Positions 57,181 to 61,209 of a stretch of DNA of 61,209 nt are shown piece after piece. The stretch comes from Verrucomicrobiota bacterium. GTDB lineage: Bacteria > Verrucomicrobiota > Verrucomicrobiia > Limisphaerales > JADJPG01. Location of the stretch: NCBI GenBank assembly GCA_016713365.1, contig JADJPG010000041.1, positions 1-61,209 of the forward strand. Reading direction: 5' to 3'. The translations under genes and the position numbers were made by a program. Positions within the stretch are counted from its first letter, which is position 1; each line of letters begins with the position of its first letter. The notes below the pieces were generated by a model that saw only the letters and a program-made list of their open reading frames with translations, did no database searches and was not told the origin of the DNA.

Positions 57181-57858
57181 ATGCGGGTCTTGATTATAGA
57201 GGACGAAAAGAAAAGCGCGTCGTTCATCCGCCGGGCGTTGCAGGCGGAGGGCTTCGCGGTGGACGCGGTCCACAACGGCGAGGAAGGACTGATTGCCGCG
57301 CTCACCATTTCGTATGACGCCATTGTGCTGGACATCATGCTGCCGGGACGGGATGGCTTGAGCATCTTGCGCGAACTGAGATCAAAATCCAACCACACGC
57401 CCGTCTTGTTGCTCTCCGCTCGTGGCCAAGTGGACGAACGAATCGACGGCTTGAACGCCGGCGCGGACGATTATCTTCCGAAGCCGTATGTCCTTGGTGA
57501 GCTTGCGGCGCGAGTCCGCGCGCTCACTCGGCGCTCAAGCGGTGAAAGCAGGTCGGTCGTGCTAAAACTGGCCGATTTGAACGTGGACACAGTGACGCGA
57601 AAGGTCTTGCGGGCGGGGCAGACCATCGACCTTTCCACACGCGAGTATGCGTTGCTGGAGTACCTTTTGCGCTCCAAAGGCCGGGTCTGCGGGCGAATGC
57701 AAATCATGGAGAAAGTCTGGGATTATGATTTCGATCCAGGAACAAACCTCGTGGACGTGTATATCCGGCGTGTCCGCGACAAGATCGACGCTGGTCATGC
57801 GAGACCGCTTCTACACACCGTGCGCGGCATCGGTTACGTCATGAAGGAGCAGCAATGA
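57181..57858 (+). CDS. OmpR-family response regulator (CusR/CopR-like)
   Basis: A 225-residue two-component regulator. Receiver domain: acidic pair in LIIEDEKKS, phospho-acceptor Asp in IVLDIMLPG (about residue 51), Lys in LPKPYVLGEL. C-terminal winged helix: STREYALLEYLLRSKGRV and NLVDVYIRRVRDKID. The start at 57181 (MRVLIIEDE) is the family's normal beginning; the upstream 30 codons are not conserved. It belongs to the heavy-metal type subgroup by overall look. Overlaps the kinase gene by 4 bp. Confidence 0.93.
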   Translation: MRVLIIEDEKKSASFIRRALQAEGFAVDAVHNGEEGLIAALTISYDAIVLDIMLPGRDGLSILRELRSKSNHTPVLLLSARGQVDERIDGLNAGADDYLPKPYVLGELAARVRALTRRSSGESRSVVLKLADLNVDTVTRKVLRAGQTIDLSTREYALLEYLLRSKGRVCGRMQIMEKVWDYDFDPGTNLVDVYIRRVRDKIDAGHARPLLHTVRGIGYVMKEQQ

Positions 57859-58963
57859 CAATTCGCGGGCGTCTCACTGCCTGGTATGCGGGCGTTTTGC
57901 TCGCCTCCATAATGCTCATGGCCGGCGTAATGTATTACGAACTGGTCGTCGAACGGCAGGCGACGAGCGCCGCCGGAAAACCGAAAGAGCCGATGGAGGA
58001 GGAGGTCGCGGAAGTCATCTTCTTCTATGGCGTCCCTACCGCGCTCTTCACCATTGTCGGCGGTTGGTGGTTGTTGCGCAAGGCGCTCGGTCCGCTGGAT
58101 CGGTTGACCCGGGCGGCGGAACGAATCCAGGCTGACAACCTGCACGAACCCCTGCCGCGCCCGGAAACGGCGATGAAGTGGACCGGCTTTCTGAAGTGTT
58201 GAATGCGACGAATCATCGGCTGGATGACTCTTTCCAACGTATCCGGGAATTCACACTTCATGCCTCGCATGAATTGAAGACACCACTGACGGTGATGCGG
58301 AGTGAACTGGAAACCGCTTTGAACGACGAGCCGCTTTCCGTCCTCGAACGTGAGCGCGCCGTCCGTTTGCTGGACGAAATGGAACGGCTCACCCACATCG
58401 TGGACAGTCTAACCTTCCTGACCAAGGCCGATGCCGGACAAGTCAAACTGAAAACAGCCACCCTCGCGCTGGATGACCTGATTCGAGAGACAATGGAAGA
58501 CGCCCAGGCGCTCGCGCAATCGAGTGGGATCGAGATTCGGCTGAGTGAGTGCCAACCGGCAAGCGTGGTTGGGGATCGACGCCGGTTGCGCCAGTTGCTC
58601 CTCATTCTGGCGGATAACGCCATCAAGTACAACCAACCCGAGGGCAATGTAAGTCTGACTCTCCGGGCCGAGGCTGGCACCGCCACACTTTCTGTCACCA
58701 ACACTGGACCGGGAATCCCCACGGAAATGATTGATCGTGTATTTGACCGCTTTTTCAGGTGCGATGCGGCCCACAGCAACGAAGTGGACGGGTGCGGCCT
58801 CGGCTTGACCATCGCTCGATGGATTGTTCAGGCGCACGACGGACAGATTCAAATCACGTCGGAGCCGAATCAATTCACCACAGTCACTGTCCGGCTGCGA
58901 GCTTCTGCCCAAGCACCAGATGTGGCAGTCCCTGCTCAACCGACGGCAGAGTATCACGTCTGA
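57855..58963 (+). CDS. Sensor histidine kinase partner (frameshifted)
   Basis: A membrane-bound kinase that would phosphorylate the neighbouring regulator. Two membrane segments (LTAWYAGVLLASIMLMAGVMYYEL and IFFYGVPTALFTIVGGWWLL) with a short periplasmic loop of about 30 residues, then HAMP (LGPLDRLTRAAERI), H-box HASHELKTPLTVM, N-box LADNAIKYNQ, and G-boxes NTGPGIP and GCGLGLTIA. The frame breaks near 58168: one missing C turns PETGDEVDRLSEV into ETAMKWTGF-stop. Repaired length is about 369 residues. All catalytic boxes are intact. The short sensor loop is unlike CusS, so the signal is unclear. Confidence 0.88.
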
Positions 58964-59972
58964 GGTTGTCGGCCTGTTGCGCAGGCAGCGCGAGCCAGAG
59001 TGCTCGGAATTTCCGCTGGGTTGGGTCGGGCAGATTCTTCGATTCCACTCCGCCCACTTTGTGTGTGCCATCATCACTGAGAACCAGAAATCGATTCAGG
59101 TCTTCGTTGAAGACAAGCGCCTCCGGGTTGGAATGTTTGAATTCCACATTGGACAATCGCTCCGGCTTGCAACCGGGACCGGCCCAATCGTAGAGCTGGA
59201 AGTGCTTTTGAGGGTCGAACGAACCTGCCAGCAGATAGTATTTCCCCCGCCAGTGCCCCATGTCGCGAATACCGTTGCCGTCGAGTTCCAGCAGAATGGG
59301 CGATCCAAAGCGTCCCGATGCGCCGCGTACGACTGCTCCGGGGTTTGAGAGCGTTACGATCAACGCCTTTCCTCCCGGAATCGGATTGCGGAATCCGATC
59401 ATAAGCTGGCCGTCTGGCGTCGCGCACAGACCTTCACAATGTTCAGGCCACCGGGGGATTTTGGTGGAAACAACGCCGCCCGCTCCAGGCCGAACTCGTG
59501 GTAGCGCGCATCCAGTGCGAGATCGGCCAGCAGATTCTCATAAGGGTGATCGATCGGCTGCACCGAAGGCACGCCGGTGTTCGTTGTTACCAGGGTTGCG
59601 AACAGGCGCCTGCGGTTCGGTGCTGAGCGGCCATTACGGTTCTCACCATGAGATCCGATCCAGAAGATGCGATCCTCCAACCAGGCCGCGCCTTCCAGAT
59701 CACTTTCCAAGTTCTTTCCAAAGACACGCAGGAAGCCGGAGCAATCCACGGAGCGCACTGGCATCTGGCGAATCCAGCCGGTAAATGCGGATCTGGTTAT
59801 CCTCGTCGTTACCCACGGCGAGGAAGTTCGTGCCCAACATGACCCCGGCGGAGGCGTCAGCCATCCCGCGAAAGTGTTCGCCCGAATTTTCGAGTTGTAC
59901 CGGTGCAGCGGATGACTTCAGTTGGAGTCCCGTCGTCGCGGCTGCGATGAGGAGGCAAAGCATTGTTTTCAT
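58884..59972 (-). CDS. DUF3616 exported protein (two frameshifts)
   Basis: A secreted protein of the DUF3616 family, function unknown. The ATG at 59972 starts a signal peptide (MLCLLIAAATTG); VQLENSGEHFRGMADASAGV and LAVGNDEDNQIRIYRLD are the family start. A first break near 59775 leads to ESDLEGAAWLEDRIFWIGSHGENRNG. A second near 59410 (a missing G: CATPDGQLMIGFRNPIPGGKAL) leads to the C-terminus, ending at 58884. Repaired length is about 363 residues. Its end overlaps the kinase gene's 3' end by 80 bp on the opposite strand, which is unusual for real genes; the true stop may be misplaced. Confidence 0.72.
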
Positions 59973-60164
59973 ACACAGTCTGCATTTCGCGGCACTGAGT
60001 TGTACCGTCATTGATTCCAGACGAATGCAAGATGACTCCCGGCTGACACGCGCATGACAACGCTGTAATGTGCTCGATGGCCACGGAAAACGACACTGTT
60101 CAACATGAGCGGATTGTCATCTCCCATTCAGCAGTTCGTCACTCAAACGTGCCAAATTAAGGGC

Positions 60165-60836
60165 ATGATGACACACGGGAACCACGCTGGAGCAGCGGTG
60201 AGAACGGATGATAGTTGTCGGCAGAGCGTAAGGGCTTCTTTTGGTTTCAGACATCGAGGAGCAATCGGAGCATTACCACTGGCCCCCGCAGCGCTCGCCA
60301 TCATCCTCTCCGCGCCGGAGACGGTGGAAGGTGCCCCGGCGGCGTTGGCGCTGAATGCCGCCGGCTGGATCTGCTTTCTGCTCTACGTGGGAATGCGCTT
60401 GTGGGCCACGCTGTTTGTGGGAGGCCGCAAGGACCGCGAGTTGCAGACGGAAGGTCCGTATTCACTGTGCCGAAATCCGCTATATCTCGGCAGCTTCTGC
60501 TTCGCTTTGGCCATCGCGTGTTTCCTGAAGAGTACATGGTTCGGACTGGTGCTCGTGTTCGTCTTTCTCGTGTATCTGGTTTTCGTGGTTCAAGCGGAGG
60601 AGCATTTTCTGGAACTTAGATTCCAGGAGGACTACCGCAATTACTGTCGGCGCACCCCGCGCTTTTGGCCCAAATGGTCCGGCTTTCGCTCACCCGCCAT
60701 TGTCCGGGTGGATTTGAAGCTCTTGCGCACCGAGGTCAGACGATTGGCTGGCTCCGCGCTGCTCGTCATCGGGTTGCAACTGGTAATGCAGTTCCACAGC
60801 CAGCCGTGGTGGCCTGCATGGCTCCATTTGTGGTGA
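60165..60836 (+). CDS. Isoprenylcysteine methyltransferase-like (ICMT/CzcN-type) membrane protein
   Basis: A membrane methyltransferase of the ICMT/PEMT type: hydrophobic segments LAPAALAIILSA and LNAAGWICFLLYVGMRLW, then GPYSLCRNPLYLGSF, and the C-terminal EEHFLELRFQEDYRNYCRRTPRFWP that binds SAM. Such proteins occur in cobalt-zinc-cadmium operons as CzcN; next to a metal-type two-component system this is the likeliest connection. Start at 60165 after AAGGGC is preferred to the in-frame ATG at 60105. A final hydrophobic segment (SALLVIGLQLVMQF) lies near the C-terminus. Confidence 0.8.
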   Translation: MMTHGNHAGAAVRTDDSCRQSVRASFGFRHRGAIGALPLAPAALAIILSAPETVEGAPAALALNAAGWICFLLYVGMRLWATLFVGGRKDRELQTEGPYSLCRNPLYLGSFCFALAIACFLKSTWFGLVLVFVFLVYLVFVVQAEEHFLELRFQEDYRNYCRRTPRFWPKWSGFRSPAIVRVDLKLLRTEVRRLAGSALLVIGLQLVMQFHSQPWWPAWLHLW

Positions 60837-60857
60837 GTGAAATCGATTCCCCTTTCC

Positions 60858-61046
60858 ATGAAACATCCGAAACCACCACCTGACGAATACATCATGCCGC
60901 GCAAACGCACATGGCGCGGCCTTTCCTGCTCAACGCATCGGCCCCCGCCGGTCGTGTTTTGTGTGGTTTGCGGCGCGGTAGGATTGCTTTGGTTGGTGGC
61001 ACTACGACTTCTCGGCTGCCTGATGGGTTTCCGCCTCCGAAAATGA
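60858..61046 (+). CDS. Possible small membrane protein
   Basis: A 62-residue frame starting MKHPKPPPDEYIMPRKRTW with one hydrophobic segment (VVFCVVCGAVGLLWLVALRLL). It follows the ICMT-like gene by about 20 bp in the same direction and may be part of that operon. No family is recognised. 61047-61209 shows nothing I can name. Confidence 0.35.
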   Translation: MKHPKPPPDEYIMPRKRTWRGLSCSTHRPPPVVFCVVCGAVGLLWLVALRLLGCLMGFRLRK

Positions 61047-61209
61047 CGGTGTTGTCACTTGCCGTTCAGTCCTGCGTCATCTGGCCCTGCTAAATAATCA
61101 TCAATCTGTTGTGAACTTCGGGCACCGCATCGTCATTCTCGATTGGAACGAAGGGACTGCGTTTCAAATCATTCTGCACCCAGGCAAATGCGCCTTGGTG
61201 GAATCCAAC

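Overview
The window looks like a piece of a Verrucomicrobia chromosome (Pedosphaera/Limisphaerales-like) that carries a large integrative and conjugative element (ICE). The lineage guess is an inference. It rests on high GC, on exported proteins with Ig-like and 'LEYTDDLN...FYRL' tails, on a DUF3616 protein and on the style of the nuo genes. No rRNA or marker gene in the window settles it.

Region 1 (1-12148) is ordinary chromosome: the tail of a surface protein, a phospholipase-D/cardiolipin-synthase lipoprotein, nuoD, an Ig-like exported protein, nuoI with an unusual Ala/Lys/Pro tail, a two-cupredoxin exported protein, an enolase-superfamily enzyme, an RbsD/FucU mutarotase, a TetR gene coupled to a fatty-acid hydroxylase-type membrane enzyme, and an SGNH hydrolase. 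At 12149 the 5' half of a tRNA-Ser(CGA) gene begins. It is cut just after the anticodon loop, and foreign DNA follows. This is the likely left junction of the ICE. Neither the right junction nor an integrase is in the window.

Region 2 (12190-31131) is the left arm of the ICE. It has a small excisionase-type HTH gene and then a seven-gene minus-strand operon that is almost certainly an anti-phage/anti-plasmid system. In transcription order the genes are: a DEAD helicase with C-terminal DUF1998-like and nuclease-like regions (frameshifted here), a DrmD-like SNF2 helicase, a DUF1016/PDDEXK nuclease, a 1440-aa DrmMI-like adenine methylase, an SMC-like ATPase with a long coiled coil, a helical 202-aa protein, and a PD-(D/E)XK protein. 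Six of the seven genes lie head to tail with ATGA/GTGA-type overlaps or gaps below 50 bp. I read this as a DISARM-like core joined to a three-component SMC-ATPase module. The methylase gene is split by 1027 bp of almost pure poly-C that is probably an assembly artefact; removing it restores one reading frame.

Region 3 (31132-56774) is the conjugation machinery: a MobF/TrwC relaxase, accessory proteins, a ParA-like ATPase, a VirD4-type coupling protein, a ClpB-like AAA+ protein, and a long operon with VirB2, VirB3, VirB4, a lipoprotein, a VirB5/TrbJ-like protein, an apparent VirB6-VirB8 fusion, VirB9 and VirB10. It ends with two paralogous XRE regulators flanking a 1721-aa methylase-helicase whose 5' end overlaps a second gene in another frame. 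A roughly 27-bp motif occurs three times, before the excisionase, the 34353 gene and the T4SS operon, and probably controls the element. A set of helically phased TCCGC repeats lies before the ParA gene cluster.

Region 4 (56775-61209) has an OmpR-type response regulator and histidine kinase, a DUF3616 exported protein and an isoprenylcysteine-methyltransferase-like (CzcN-type) membrane protein. It looks like metal-response cargo, but whether it belongs to the ICE cannot be decided here.

At least ten single-base frameshifts in otherwise intact genes, together with the poly-C block, point to indel-prone sequencing. Broken genes should be read with that in mind.
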